The notes: generated from the sequence alone by a model not told the origin. Counted from the stretch's first letter, positions 46,275 through 57,476 are shown. The stretch: 64,000 nt of DNA from Dugong dugon (GCA_030035585.1 CM057471.1:96845819-96909818); one strand, 5' to 3'. Program-made: numbers and translations.

Positions 46275-46485
46275 AGTGAAATTTTAGGGATCAGAATCTC
46301 TGGGTTCAAGCCTCCAATCTGCCACATATGAACTTTGTTATGCAGGCAGGTCATTTAAGCTCTCTGATTCACATTATTCTCACTGACAATTAAAGATGGA
46401 ACCCCATGCAGATTTGCACTAAGAATCAATAAGGTCATGCATGTGAAAGCCTTTTATGCATTGCAAAGCTTATATCCACATTAGC
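46275..46485 (+). repeat. MIR SINE
   Basis: CTCTGGGTTCAAGCCTCC, then GCAGGCAGGTCATTTAAGCT, then a CATGTGAAAGCC-like 3' part: plus-orientation MIR. Confidence 0.7.
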
Positions 46486-47036
46486 TAATTTAATTGCACT
46501 TCTCATTTCCCAAAATCTTCTTTCCATATTTAGACACCACGTAAGTATTGTTTATTTCACCCCAGATGAAGGTAGATAATTCCCCCAAGGGCCACACCTT
46601 GAGCACTGGCCAGCTTTTCTGAAACTCGATAGGCTCTTCTCTTTCATACGATGTTTCCTTAAGCCCCGTGTAGAACTGCCCTTCTCTGATCCCATTCATG
46701 GTGTTGTGGGGGCTGGAGAACCTCAGGCTACCTCCATAAATAAATTACAGGTTTGACTTACTGGAACTGGCCACTTCTGACATGGGCTCTGGGAGCCTTC
46801 AGAAAAAAACTAGTGTGGCTGGGAGAGATGTAATAGTGGCTTTCTTTGGGCTGAGGTCTGGGCATCTTGTGTGCACATCTGTGACTGAAGATCCCAATCC
46901 CTGCAGCTGTGACTTAACAGCCCATCACCACTGCCCTGTGGAGACAGCCCCCAGTGTACCTGGACCCAGCTAAATCCTTACCTCCCACAACCTGATAACT
47001 CATGGATAGCATTGACAGTGCCAATGTTTGCCTAAA
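46486..47036. other. Spacer, nothing recognised
   Basis: Single-copy-looking. Short frames only, no domains. Confidence 0.45.
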
Positions 47037-47249
47037 CACAAGCAAGCCTGTTGCCATTGACTTGATTCCAACTCACGGCAACCCCATGTGTGTCAGAGTA
47101 GAACTGTGCTCCGTAGGGTTTTCAGTAGCAGATTTTTTGGAAGTAGATCACCAGGTCTTTCTTCAGAGGCACCTCTGAGTGGATTCGAACTGCCAACCTT
47201 TTGGTTAGTAGCTGAGCTGTTAACCATTTGCACTACCCAGGGACTCCTC
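47037..47249 (-). repeat. AfroSINE
   Basis: Complete minus copy of the GTGTGTCAGAGTAGAACTG subtype. Confidence 0.93.
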
Positions 47250-47655
47250 TTTTTACATGAGACAGATCGGAGGCCCAGAGCAGGGCCATGCTACAATGGG
47301 TGGCAATACTGAGAGACAAAGCCTATCTCATGCTTCCGAGCAGGGTCCCTTTCCACTGGGCCATGCTGGGTTCACCAAGCTATGGTTGTAAAGGATAGTT
47401 CACAAAGAAATGTTCAAACCTTTTCATCTCTAGCTTCTGCAGGCCCCCTTCTGGGCTTTTAACCATGTTTCACACTCTATCTCCTTCTTTTTCCATCCTT
47501 CTTCTCAGGAATCCAGTTTTCTAACCCTTGAACTCCAACAAGGCATTTGAAAAACATCAGATGGTATTAAGAATATCATCTATCGTTTTCAAATATTGCC
47601 AAAGCAGGACAGTTTCTATAACACTTAGCATTCTAGAACAGGCAAAAAATTCACT
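47250..47655. other. Spacer, nothing recognised
   Basis: No feature supported. Confidence 0.45.
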
Positions 47656-47667
47656 TCACTCAACACA

Positions 47668-47876
47668 AAACCAAAAACCAGTTGCTGTCCAGTGGACTCT
47701 GACTCACTGCAACCCCAATCATGTCAAAGTAGAACTGTCTTCCATGGAGTTTTCAATAGTTGATTTTTCGGAAGTAAATTACCAGGCGTTTCTTCTGAGG
47801 TACCTCTGGGTGGACTGGAACCTCCAACCTTTTAGTTATCAGCCTAGTTTAACCATTTGTACCACCCAAAAATGTC
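47668..47876 (-). repeat. AfroSINE
   Basis: Minus copy flanked by TCACTCAACACA (47656-47667 and 47877-47888), a perfect 12-bp target duplication. The head end is eroded (CACCCAAAAATG). Confidence 0.93.
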
Positions 47877-47888
47877 TCACTCAACACA

Positions 47889-48324
47889 CTGACCCTAATT
47901 TACTGTGTCTAAGTAAAATGTGTCTTACACATCCATTTTGTGTGAATAAGGAATACAAACCATTCAGTGTACCACTTCTTAATTTTAATAACATCTGGCT
48001 ATAATACAGCTATGTTGACGTACTATAAAACTTGTTAATGTGGGGCTCAGCCCACATTGTTTTCACCCGCTACCCAGCTGTCAGTTAAATACCTATCAGC
48101 CAGTGAGTCGAGTCAAGTGTTCTGAGAACAAAGAAGCAAGGAAACCTTATTATCAATAAGAATAATTTAATCAGTTCCTTTTGCTAAGTGCCTGTGATCT
48201 CCTCCCAAGACTGAAAATACAAAACATGAGTGGGAGTATTTCCCTAGTGTGTGGCATTCCTCCCGGCCTGAGTCACATCCACCTGCAAAACACCCTTATC
48301 TCCCCACAACCAGAATTTTCTTAG
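47889..48324. other. Spacer, nothing recognised
   Basis: No feature supported. Confidence 0.45.
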
Positions 48325-48335
48325 ATGTAAGATTA

Positions 48336-48645
48336 TTGTTGTTAGCTGACATAGAGTCAGCCCCTGACTCACGGTGACCCATGCACAATGGGATCAGATC
48401 ATTGTGATTCATAGGATTTTCACTGGCTGATCTTTTAGAAGTAGATCACCAGGACTTTCTTCCTAGTCTGTCTTAGTCTGGAAGCTCCACTGAAACCTGT
48501 TCAGCATCATAGTAACATGCAAGCTTCTGGGGACAGATGGGTGATGGATGAGCATGAGGTGCTTTGGCCAGGAATTGAACCAGGGTCTCCCACATAGAAA
48601 TAGAGAATTCTACCACTGAACGACAAATGCCCCCCCACCTACACC
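48336..48645 (-). repeat. SINE with tRNA-Gly-like head and RTE-derived body
   Basis: Read on the minus strand: a tRNA-Gly-GCC-like head (GCATTTGTCGTTCAGTGG ... GGTTCAATTCCTGGCC), then an RTE 5' UTR segment (ATGATGCTGAACAGG..., GACAGACTAGGAAGAAAG), then an RTE tail (GTTAGCTAACAACAA-like). Flanked by a perfect 11-bp repeat ATGTAAGATTA (48325-48335 and 48646-48656), so it moved as one unit. About 15 bp of extra sequence precede the head. Distinct from AfroSINE. Confidence 0.88.
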
Positions 48646-48697
48646 ATGTAAGATTAAGAATCTTAAAAACAGGAATAACAAGATGTACCCTCCTTTG

Positions 48698-49261
48698 ACT
48701 GCTGCTCCATGGAACCAGCAGTCAAGAACTCAAACAATGCATTACATTGAGCAAATCTGCTGCAAAAGACCTCTTTAAAGTGTTTAAAAGCAAAGAAGTC
48801 ACTTCGAAGACTAAGGTGTGCCTGATATAAGCCATGGTATTGTCAATCACCTCAGATGCATGCAAAAGCTGGACAATGAATAAGAAGACCAAAGAAGAAT
48901 TGATGCCTTTGAATTATGATGTTGGTGAAGAATACTGAATATACCGTGGACTGCCAGAAGAACGAACAAATCGGTCTTGGAAGAAATACAGCCAGAATGC
49001 TCCTTAGAAACAAGGATGGCAAGCCTTTGTCTCATGTACTTTGGACGTATTATCAGGAGGGACATCGTGAAAGGTAAAGTAGAGGGTCAGCGAAAAAGAG
49101 GAAGATCCTCAGCAAGACAGATTGACACAGTGGCTGCAAGGATGGGCTGAAACATAGCAACAATTGTGAGGATGGCACAGGACTGGGTAGTGTTTCATTC
49201 CGTTGTACATGGGGTCGCCATGAGTTGGAACTGACTCGACAGCACCTAACAACAACAACAG
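48698..49261 (+). mobile_element. RTE LINE, 5'-truncated
   Basis: The last about 560 bp of RTE with the ACAACAACAACA tail, flanked by a perfect repeat CCCTCCTTTG (48688-48697 and 49262-49271). Confidence 0.94.
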
Positions 49262-49464
49262 CCCTCCTTTGTGTATTTACAAATCTGGTATAGCTGAGAG
49301 CATTGGGCCACGTGAAAAGTCTTCTGATCCTGCAACTAGAATGTAAGCTGAAGCTCAGTAGAAACAAAGAAAAGACAAGGTTTAACTCTAAGGTAGGAGA
49401 CTATTCTGCACCCGGAACATTTGGAGATGGGCAACACAGAGGAAAGACGGCTTTTCTCAATGGT

Positions 49465-49560
49465 TAGTATGGATTGAATTGTGTCCCCCTAAATTTCTGT
49501 TCCTTAAAGCCACTCATTTGTGGGATTATTTTGTTACAGCAGCACTAGGTAACGAAGACA
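49465..49560 (+). mobile_element. MaLR LTR reduced to 96 bp
   Basis: The first about 35 bp (TAGTATGGATTGAATTGTG, TG changed to TA) are fused to the last about 60 bp (TTCTGTTCCTTAAAGCC to CGAAGACA). Flanked by perfect ATGGT (49460-49464 and 49561-49565). Confidence 0.9.
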
Positions 49561-49565
49561 ATGGT

Positions 49566-50075
49566 ATGCTGGACTGTGCTATGCACCCTGCCGGGAACGT
49601 CTTGGTAGGGAATAGCTGTAGTGTCTGGAGAGGAAAGGTGACCTGCTCCCTCCTCTCCACCATCCCTCAGGGGGACTTTTCTCACAAATCTGTGGGCTCC
49701 TTGACCAGTGAGTGGAAATACACAGACTACTCCCCAGGCCTCAAGGAATAAAACATGACCATAATTTTTAAAATGTTTGAGATTCCAGACCAACAAAAAA
49801 GAAAAAGAAGTTTGAGCATGCCAACCGGCATTATGGTGACCATCTTAGCACATTTGGAATGCAAAGCCTACCCTGACTTTTAGGAGGTTAAACAGCACCG
49901 TTCAAGGTGGGCTCAGGCCCGGGTGTGCATGATGGTGCACAGCAGGAATACTCATCACACAGGCAAACATATTCAAGGCAGAAACATAACAGGATCAGCC
50001 ATTTGCCACCCTAGTGACTGTTTCCCAAACTTAAATTAGAATGCAATAGTTCGAAGCTGAAATAAGATGTTTCAC
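49566..50075. other. Spacer, nothing recognised
   Basis: Single-copy sequence without supported features. Confidence 0.45.
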
Positions 50076-50079
50076 CAGA

Positions 50080-50855
50080 ATAAATTCCAGATAAACAGTG
50101 AAATGACAAAAGAGCTAGAAGAAAATGTAGGCAAGTATTTCTATGATCTAAGAATGGGGATGGTCTCTCTGAGCACGATACCTGTGACAGGAGTGACAAC
50201 AGGAACAGACTTTAGGTAAGAGCTCATACCCAACAACTAAAAACAATCAAGAAAATAAAGCAGTAAGACAGAGAAAAATCACTAAAATTAAAACGTACAT
50301 AGACAAAAGTAAAAGCCTACAACCAACAAGAAAAACAAATATTGATAACATAGATATCAGACAAAGGACAAGCATATTTAATGCCCCCAAAGCAATTAAA
50401 ACTCATTTAAAAAGATGACTTGCCAATAGAGAAAAAATAGCCAAACAATTTACAAACACAGAAACCCAAATGGCCAATAAATATATTTCTTTGAAAAAAA
50501 ATACCGTTTTTAGTCATCAAAAAAATGAAAAATTTTAATATATGTATGATTTTTCATTTATTAAATTGGCAATTTAAAAAGAAATAATGAAACGGATTGT
50601 TGGGGAGGATGCAGGGAGGCCTATAAACTGCTAATGGGAAGGACAATTGGTAACTTTTTTTTCAGGATGATATTTTGGCACTAGATATCAAAAACCCTAA
50701 AATGTATGTTTCATTTGACATTGGAATTCCACTTTTAACCTAAGGCAATACTTGTGGATAAGTCCAAAAATGAAGCTATAGTATTTATCACAGGGTTGTT
50801 TATAAGAGGGAAATATTATTGAGTAAATAAACTACAGAACACATATATATATGTA
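50080..50855 (+). repeat. L1M ORF2 3' part, left of SINE
   Basis: Ancient L1: GATGACTTGCCAATAGAG-like, AATGGCCAATAAATATATTT, GTTGGGGAGGATGCAGG. Highly degenerate. Continues at 51118. Confidence 0.72.
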
Positions 50856-51060
50856 AGCAAATCAGTTGCCACAGAATAATTTCAACTCATGGCACCCCCA
50901 TGTGTGTCAGAGTAGAACTGTACTCCATAGGGTTTTAGATGGCTGATTTTTCAGAAGTAGATCACCAGAACTTTCTTCCTAGGTGCCTCTGGGTGGACTT
51001 GAATCTCCATCCTTGCAGTGAGCAGCCAGGTACCTTAACCATTTGCACTACCCAGGGACG
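50856..51060 (-). repeat. AfroSINE inserted in L1M
   Basis: Complete minus copy ending CACTACCCAGGGACG. Confidence 0.92.
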
Positions 51061-51117
51061 TAAACATAAACAGATATAAATATAAACATAAACATAAACA
51101 GATATAAATATAAAAAC
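51061..51117. repeat. AT-rich short tandem repeat
   Basis: Units of the type ATAAACAGATATAAATATAA duplicated in tandem, next to the SINE head. Confidence 0.8.
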
Positions 51118-51290
51118 AATAAAAATTTCGTAGAAAAAGGGTGAAAGAATATGAGCTAAAATGTCAGTAGTGGGTATCTGTAGTGAGATCATAGGCAATA
51201 TTTATTTGCCTCTTTCACTTGTCTAGAGTTTGCAAATTTTCTTCAATTAACATGAATTTCTTTGTAATAATTTTAAAAAAGTTATTTTAG
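51118..51290 (+). repeat. L1M 3' end, right of SINE
   Basis: GTAGAAAAAGGGTGAAAGAA and AGTTTGCAAATTTTCTTC: a degenerate L1M 3' terminus. Confidence 0.6.
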
Positions 51291-51299
51291 AAGAGAATT

Positions 51300-51714
51300 T
51301 TACAAGCTTTCAGGAAAAACAAAATGACAGGTTTACGCTTCCCCCACCAAACGAAATGGCTTTCCTTTTCTGGTTCCAAAGATCATGCTGCCTCTCTCTC
51401 CCCTGATCTGTATCCAACTCTATAATAATTTCCTTCACATCATGAAGAAATTATCCAAAATCCCAAGCTCACTCATTCAATTAACTTCCTACCTCCTCCT
51501 TACTCAATATCCAATTAACATTGAATCACTTTAAGTCTTACTGTTTTAAAACCTTTTCCGGTTAATCTGCTTTTTTAAACAGCGAGCTCTTCTTTTGTTC
51601 TACTGAGGCTGCAAACATATCTGAACACAAGACGACTGTTTGTGAACAAGAAATACAGAGATATTTCACCTACCTCCAGTGTTTGTTCTCTAGAGACTAA
51701 TAGGGGTATAGGGA
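51300..51714. other. Spacer, nothing recognised
   Basis: No supported feature. Confidence 0.45.
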
Positions 51715-52039
51715 ACGTTGGTGGTTCAGTGGTAGAATTCTCGCCTTTCATGTGGGAGACATGGGTTCGATTCCTGGCCAATATGCTTCAAGCACAGCCA
51801 CACCTGTCTGTCACTGGAGGCTGGTGTGTTGCTATGATGCTGAACAGGTTTCAGTAGAGCTTTTAGACTAAAATAGACTAGGAAGAAAGGCCTGGAGGTC
51901 TACTTCCAAAAATTAGCCAGTGAAAACTCTTTGGATCACAACAATCCAATCCAGGACCAATCACGGAAATGGCACAGGACCAGGCAGCACTTCGTTGCAT
52001 TGTGCATGGGGTTGCCATGATTCAGAGGCCAACTCGACC
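51715..52039 (+). repeat. SINE with tRNA-Gly-like head and RTE-derived body
   Basis: The head matches tRNA-Gly-GCC almost throughout: A box TGGTTCAGTGG (51722-51732), B box GGTTCGATTCC (51764-51774), acceptor-like CGTTGG/CCAAT. The anticodon position reads TTC, as in the copy at 48336. Then comes an RTE 5' UTR segment (GATGCTGAACAGGTTTCAGT, AGACTAGGAAGAAAGG) and an RTE 3' tail (GGTTGCCATGATTCAGAGG...AACTCGACC). Intact pol III boxes would allow transcription. Confidence 0.88.
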
Positions 52040-52710
52040 CTTTGAAAAGGAGGATGGCAGTTTCTTACAAAACTAAACATGTTTTTGCCATATGACCCAG
52101 CAATTGCACTCTTAGGAATTTATGCCAGAGAAATCAAAATTATGTTCACACAAAAACCTGTTCACAGATGCTCATAGCATCTTTATTCATAATAACCAAA
52201 AACAGGAAACAACCAAATGTTCTTCAATGGGAAAATGGTTAAACAAAAACTGTGGTACATCCATACCATAGAATAGTATTCAGCAATAAAGAGCAACAAC
52301 TATTGATACACATGATGACCTAGATGCATCTGAAAGGAGTTATACTGAGTGAAAAACGAAAAAGTCAGTCTTAAAATGTCACATGCTGTATAGTTCCATT
52401 TATACAATATTCTAAAATGACAAAATCATGGAGATGGACAACAGATTAATGGTTGCCAGGGGCTGGGGGGCAGGGGAGGGCCATGGCTGTGTTTATAAAA
52501 GGTCACACACAGGGTCCTTGTAATAGAACTGTGCTGTATCTTAACTGTGGTCGTGATCACACAAATCTACATGTCATGAAATTGCATAGAAGTAAATACA
52601 CACATATAAACAATGAGTGCATGTAAAACTGATGAAATCCAAGTAAGGTTGCTGGATTGTATCGATGTCTCTTTGCTGGTTGTGATACTGTACTACAGTT
52701 ATGCAATATA
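52040..52710 (+). repeat. L1M 3' end
   Basis: TATGACCCAGCAATTGCACT, CAATAAAGAGCAACAACTAT-like, GGTTGCCAGGGGCTGGGG and a 3' UTR with ACTGTGCTGTATC: an old L1M 3' terminus. Confidence 0.82.
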
Positions 52711-52816
52711 TTGAGAGAGAGAGGAAGAAGGGGAGAGGGAAAGGTGAGGAGAGGAGCAGAGATAATAGGAGAGAGAGGAAAGGAGAGGAGAAGGGAGGGG
52801 AGGGGATGAGAAGGAT
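52711..52816. repeat. Polypurine (GAGAGG)n tract
   Basis: About 105 bp nearly all A/G on the plus strand. Confidence 0.92.
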
Positions 52817-53891
52817 TCACATACACGGACAACGAAGGGCTACGGAATTAACTTTAGTAGTGAATTTTTCCTATAAAGTTTTCTTATCAAATGGAGATGC
52901 AAATCTTCTCTCCTATAGTCCACATTCTCTGAAAATTTAAATTATGTCTAACTTTAGGTGCTCTATTTTGTGGTAGTTGTCATGGTGATGTTTAAAGAAG
53001 GGAGAACTGTAAAGTGCTATTCAAAGATTCCTATTTCCTCCAAGTAACTGAAAGAGTATTTCCTTACTGTAATATATGCCATTGGTGCCCCATCCACAAG
53101 GCTTGGTCAACCTCAGAGGCCACCTGCAGAAGAAATGCCAGGGATTTAATACCTCAGGAGCAACCCTCAACCAAAGAGGACGAGAGTTGTTAGATAATGC
53201 CACATCTTCCTTGTTCCACAGTGGGATGAACCTGAGAAGTACTCTATACCATCTCTCAAAGGATACCCAGCAGAATTGAACCCCAGTTGCCCACAGAAGC
53301 AACCTGCTCATGATGGCAGCTTTTAGTGACTTTTCCTTCTCTCCTCTCTCCCCACTTCTTCTTCATTTCACTTTCCTTATAAGCCACTTGAACCCAAATC
53401 CTTGTCTTGAGATCTGGTTTTGGAAATGCTTACACTTAGTTCTTTTCTTTAACCATTGAGATTTTACTTTTATAATCAATACCAAACTCGTGGAGATTTA
53501 ACAAAATATGATTTGTCTCTTTCAGATTGATCACAACGCCCTCAGAGAAATACAGTTTTAGACATTTATGAAGCTTCTCTCTTATTTGCCTGGTAACAGA
53601 TATGGACACTGGCCACTAGGCTGTTTGTTAAACAACTAACTAGAAAGCGTTTTTAAACATTTGCACACTTCTTTTTTAGCCAAAAGTGTTTTAGATTCTA
53701 GAAGACAATCCTGCATCCCAAAATCCACTAGTCCCATCCATAAAGCTGAGCTGTTGGCAGGTTTCCAAGAGTCTAGCTAAACGACTTAGAAAAAATCATC
53801 TTATAGCAGATCAGAGCAATCTAGTCAGATTAATCAAGAAAATAAGAGAGTATTTTGGGATTTTTGAAAGCCATTCTAAACTTAACCCACC
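52817..53891. other. Single-copy DNA; possible old LTR trace
   Basis: 53066-53440 has an LTR-like ending (CACTTGAACCCAAATCCTTG, then TGAGATCTGGTTTTGG) and shares a short block with 40965. Family not identified; the rest is unassigned. Confidence 0.35.
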
Positions 53892-54119
53892 TTTGTTGTT
53901 GTTGTTGTTAGCTGTTGTTGAGTTGGCCCTTGACTCATGGTGACCCCATACACAACAGGATTAGACCATTGTGATCTACAGAGTTTTCACTGGTTGATTT
54001 TCAGAAGTAGATCACCAGTCTTTCTTCCTAGTCTGTCTCAGTCTAGAAGCTCCACTGAAACCTGTTCAGCATCACATCAACATGCAAGCCTCCACTGACT
54101 GGTAGTGGCTGTGCTTAGT
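53892..54119 (-). repeat. Same tRNA-Gly/RTE SINE family, head missing
   Basis: RTE-like tail (GTTGTTGTTGTTAGC) and body (TCTAGAAGCTCCACTGAAAC, CCTGTTCAGCATCAC) extend to GTGGCTGTGCTTAG, where the copy stops short of the tRNA-like head. Confidence 0.8.
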
Positions 54120-54279
54120 CCTACTACTTAATACCTTGAATTCCTCTCTCCTGAATCTCATCTGGTATCCAGGCTGTCCTTCACGGACACCACTGTCCAT
54201 GGTTCTGCTATAAATATTTTTATATCTGTGTGTCTGGTTAAATAGGTAAATATCTAAACATATTTTATAAGCATGGGAG

Positions 54280-54440
54280 ATGGAGTAGCTGAATGAAAAA
54301 TGGACTGGGAGTTTGAATGTCTCAGTCCCAGCTCTGTCTGTACTAAGGGAGTGGAGAAAACAATTTAGGGCAGGTCCTTTGGACTTCCTGGGTCTGTTTA
54401 CTTATCCAGAAAATCAAGGGTTTGAGTAAGCTAAGAAGGG
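54280..54440 (+). repeat. MIR SINE (diverged)
   Basis: GACTGGGAGTTTGAATGTC, CAGTCCCAGCTCTGTC, GGGCAGGTCCTTTGGA: MIR-type plus orientation. Confidence 0.6.
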
Positions 54441-54556
54441 AAAGCCAAACTCTGTTCCAGTTTGACCCATCTGTGGAGAGAGGAGGAGGGGAGACACTAA
54501 CAGCACAAATCTGGACAACTAAACCTAGAGAATTAGCTTTAGTATTGAAAATAATG

Positions 54557-54759
54557 AGGAGCCCTGGTGGTGTAGTGGTTAAGCACTTGGTTACTAACTG
54601 AAAAGTCGGTGGTTTGAACCCACCAGCCGCTTTGCAGAAGAAAGATATAGCAGTCTGCTTCCATAAAGATTACACCCTTGGAAACTCTATGCAGCAGTTC
54701 TACTGTGTCCTATAGGGTTGCTATGAGTCAGAATTGACTTGATGGCACACAACAACAAC
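54557..54759 (+). repeat. AfroSINE (well-preserved copy)
   Basis: Head GGAGCCCTGGTGGTGTAGTGG, B box GGTTTGAACCC (54611-54621), tail GACTTGATGGCACACAACAA. Flanked by ATTGAAAATAATG (54544-54556) and ATTGAAGATAATG (54760-54772). Confidence 0.96.
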
Positions 54760-54784
54760 ATTGAAGATAATGGATCTACTGATA

Positions 54785-54860
54785 ATATTCACAACCATGC
54801 GTTAATTCATTAACCATTTACTGAGCATCCTCTATGTAACAAGAACGGTGAAAGGATACC
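54785..54860 (-). repeat. MIR/L2 end fragment
   Basis: TTCATTAACCATTTACTGAGCATCC is the common MIR/L2-type terminus in reverse. Confidence 0.5.
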
Positions 54861-55834
54861 AGAATATCATTGTACATGGACAGATAGGCCAGCCCCAGCC
54901 TCTGCCTCTGTTCTGAGTCTCACCTCCACACCACCTTCCATCTTGACTCCATTGGTTCCAGGTTCAATGTCCCAGAGTCAGCGCCCACCAAGTCAAGCTT
55001 AGGGCATGTGCATGTCCCCAGGCTATCAACGAGATAGACAGAGAAAGAATCTGGCCTCCATCATCTCTCACGGTGGGAGGCAGCTGGGGGTGGCTACCAC
55101 TAGGGACTGCCCACTCACCAAGATGACACAGGATGGGGAATTACCCCCAACAGGCAATCAGGATACTCAAAGGAAGGGGGGGATTTGGGTACTAGAAAAA
55201 CAAAAGATGACATGTGTCCTTCACATCTGCTTCCCTGAGCTCTCTGACACACACTGCAAATGTATTTGTACATAAGTGTGTTTGGGGGAAAAAGAAGAGC
55301 TATAACTTTCATCCAGTTTGCTAATGATTCTGGCTTAGGCAGAGAGAATCCAAGGAGTCTCTGACACTGGTGGACAGATTGCTTTCCACTTCATTTTTCA
55401 TAATGTTCGCACATGAGATATAGTTCTAGAGAAGCTACTCAAGAATCAAGACACGCAGATTGGGATGGTCTCTCTGGCTTGGACTCTCATTGTATTGTCA
55501 CCACCACATTCTTAAAGAGGCCAGAAGAGAAAACAGGACAATGTGCAAGATGACGAAGATGTCCTTCCGGTGCCTGGGTCATGGGATGTGTGGGGAACTG
55601 CCCAATGCTTCATGGATGAACACCACTGGCTGTGTTGGCCCAAGTTGGCAAGGACTTGGCCCTTCTGTGATTTATCAAAAGTACATGGCACCAGGCTGCC
55701 ACAGGTCCTACTTAGACTTGGAAATCCTTCTTTTTCCATCACTGCCCTTTTCTCCATCTTCTCTCTCACTAACCAAATAATCAGTGTAACTGTAAGGACA
55801 ATATGAAAGACATTTTGCTCAATCCTCAAGCAAT
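54861..55834. other. Single-copy DNA
   Basis: Nearly 1 kb with no recognised element. The frame 55460-55777 has no recognisable domain. Confidence 0.45.
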
Positions 55835-56498
55835 AAAACCTAAAATTCATATGGAAATGGAAAAGACCTGGAATAACCAAACAACTTTGAAAAAGAAAAA
55901 TGAAGTTGAGAACTAACACTACCTGATTTCAAGATTTGTTATAGCCACAGGTGTCAAGATAGCCTGGTATTGGCTTAAAGAGAGTCAAAGAGATCAATGG
56001 AACAGAATAGGGTCCAGAAATTGAGTCAGCAAAGGTCAAAGGTGACTTATTGGAGAAATGATAGTTTTTTCAACAAATGGTGCTAGAACAATTCAGTGTA
56101 CCCATGCAAAAAAAATTTTAAAAAAAGAGAGAGAGAACTTCAATCCAAAATTATCTTTGTGAAAAATTTAACTTAAGTGGAACAGAGACCTAAATGTAAA
56201 ATTTAAAATTATAAAACTTCTAAGAGAAACTTTTGTGACCTTGAGTTAGGGAAGGATTTTTTTAGGATTAAAAAGCATGATCTGCAAAAGAACAAATTGA
56301 TAAATTGGTCACTGTCAAAATGAAAACTTTTACTTTTCAAAAAACACTATTAAGAGAATGAAAAGATTGGGAGGAAATGTTTGCAAATCAGAATAAATGC
56401 AAATCCAGACTATGTAAAGAATTCTCAAAACTCAATATGAAAAAAAAAAAGCATTAAACTGAGCAAATACTTGAATATACACGTCCTCAAAGAAGATA
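55835..56498 (+). repeat. L1M ORF2 3' part (segment 1)
   Basis: AAAATTCATATGGAAATGGA, GATAGCCTGGTATTGGC, GATCAATGGAACAGAATAGG and ACAAATGGTGCTAGAACAAT are classic L1 ORF2 sequences. Stops throughout. Resumes at 56858 and 57108. Confidence 0.88.
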
Positions 56499-56857
56499 TA
56501 TTGTTGTTATTGTTAGCTGCACTTGAATTGACCCAGTCCTGTGCCATCTTCACTATTGTTGGTAAGCTCTAGTGCATTGTTGCGGCCACTGTGTATTTTG
56601 AGTGCCTTCCAACCAGGGGGCTTATCTTCCAGCATTATATTTGACAATGTTCTGTTGTGATCCACAGAGCTTTCATTGGCTAATTTTTGGAAGTAGGAAG
56701 CTAGTCCTTTCTTCCTAGTCTGTCTTAGCCTGGAAGCTCCACTGAAACCTGTCTACCATAGGTGACCCTGCTGGTATTTGAAATACTGTGGCATAGATTC
56801 CAGCATCACAGCAACACGCTAGCCACCAGAGTACAACAAACTGATAGATAGATGGTG
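56499..56857 (-). mobile_element. Internally deleted RTE (5' UTR joined to 3' end)
   Basis: On the minus strand: RTE 5' end (GATGCTGGAATCTATGCC, AATACCAGCAGGGTCACC) through the 5' UTR to about 24430-equivalent, then directly the RTE 3' part (CACAGTGGCCGCAACAATG, GATGGCACAGGACTGGG) and tail. The entire ORF is absent. Has no tRNA head. Confidence 0.85.
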
Positions 56858-56917
56858 GCAAAGAAGATACACAAGTGGCAAATAATTACCTGAGAAGATG
56901 CTTAACATCCTCCTTAG
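56858..56917 (+). repeat. L1M (segment 2)
   Basis: AAGAAGATACACAAGTGGCA continues L1M between the RTE derivative and the SINE. Confidence 0.8.
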
Positions 56918-57097
56918 CTGTTAAACAAACAAACAAACAAAAAAAACCCATTGCCATGTCAAGTTGATTCCGACTCATAGCGACCCTACAGAACAGAATA
57001 GAACAGCCCCCATAGGGTTTCCAAGGAGCAGCTGCAGGATTTGAACTGCCGACCCTTTGGTTGGCAGCCAATCCCTTAACCACTGCACTACCAGGGC
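56918..57097 (-). repeat. AfroSINE in L1M (45-bp-deleted subtype)
   Basis: Flanked by TCCTCCTTAG (56908-56917 and 57098-57107). The body runs TTTCCAAGGAGCAGCTG without the usual middle segment. Confidence 0.93.
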
Positions 57098-57107
57098 TCC
57101 TCCTTAG

Positions 57108-57476
57108 TCATTAGGGAAATGCAAATCAAAACCACCAAGAGATACCACTTCACACCTATTATAATGACAAAAAATGTAAAAGATTGACTGTACCAAGTGT
57201 TGGGGAGGACATGGAAGAACCAGAACTCTCATACCCTGTTGGTGGGAACATACAAATGGTACAACCACTTTTGAAAAGTTAGGCAGCTTCTTAAAAAGTT
57301 AAACACAAGATCCAGCCTTTCTCCTCCTATGTATGTACCCAAGAGAAATGAAAGCAGGTGTCCATAAAAAGCCTTGTACGTGAATGTTCATATCAGGTTT
57401 ATTCATGATAGCCAAAAACTAAAAACAACCCATACGTTCATTAGAAAATGAATGGATAAATTGTGGTACAATGGGA
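57108..57476 (+). repeat. L1M ORF2 3' part (segment 3)
   Basis: GGGAAATGCAAATCAAAACC, ACACCTATTATAATGAC, CTGTTGGTGGGAACATAC: L1 ORF2 C-terminal region, ended by the RTE tail. Confidence 0.88.

Noticed and set aside
51715-51790. A functional tRNA-Gly gene
   Set aside because: The head is part of a repeated SINE structure, its anticodon position reads TTC, and stem pairs are eroded. The same head recurs at 48336 with a target duplication.
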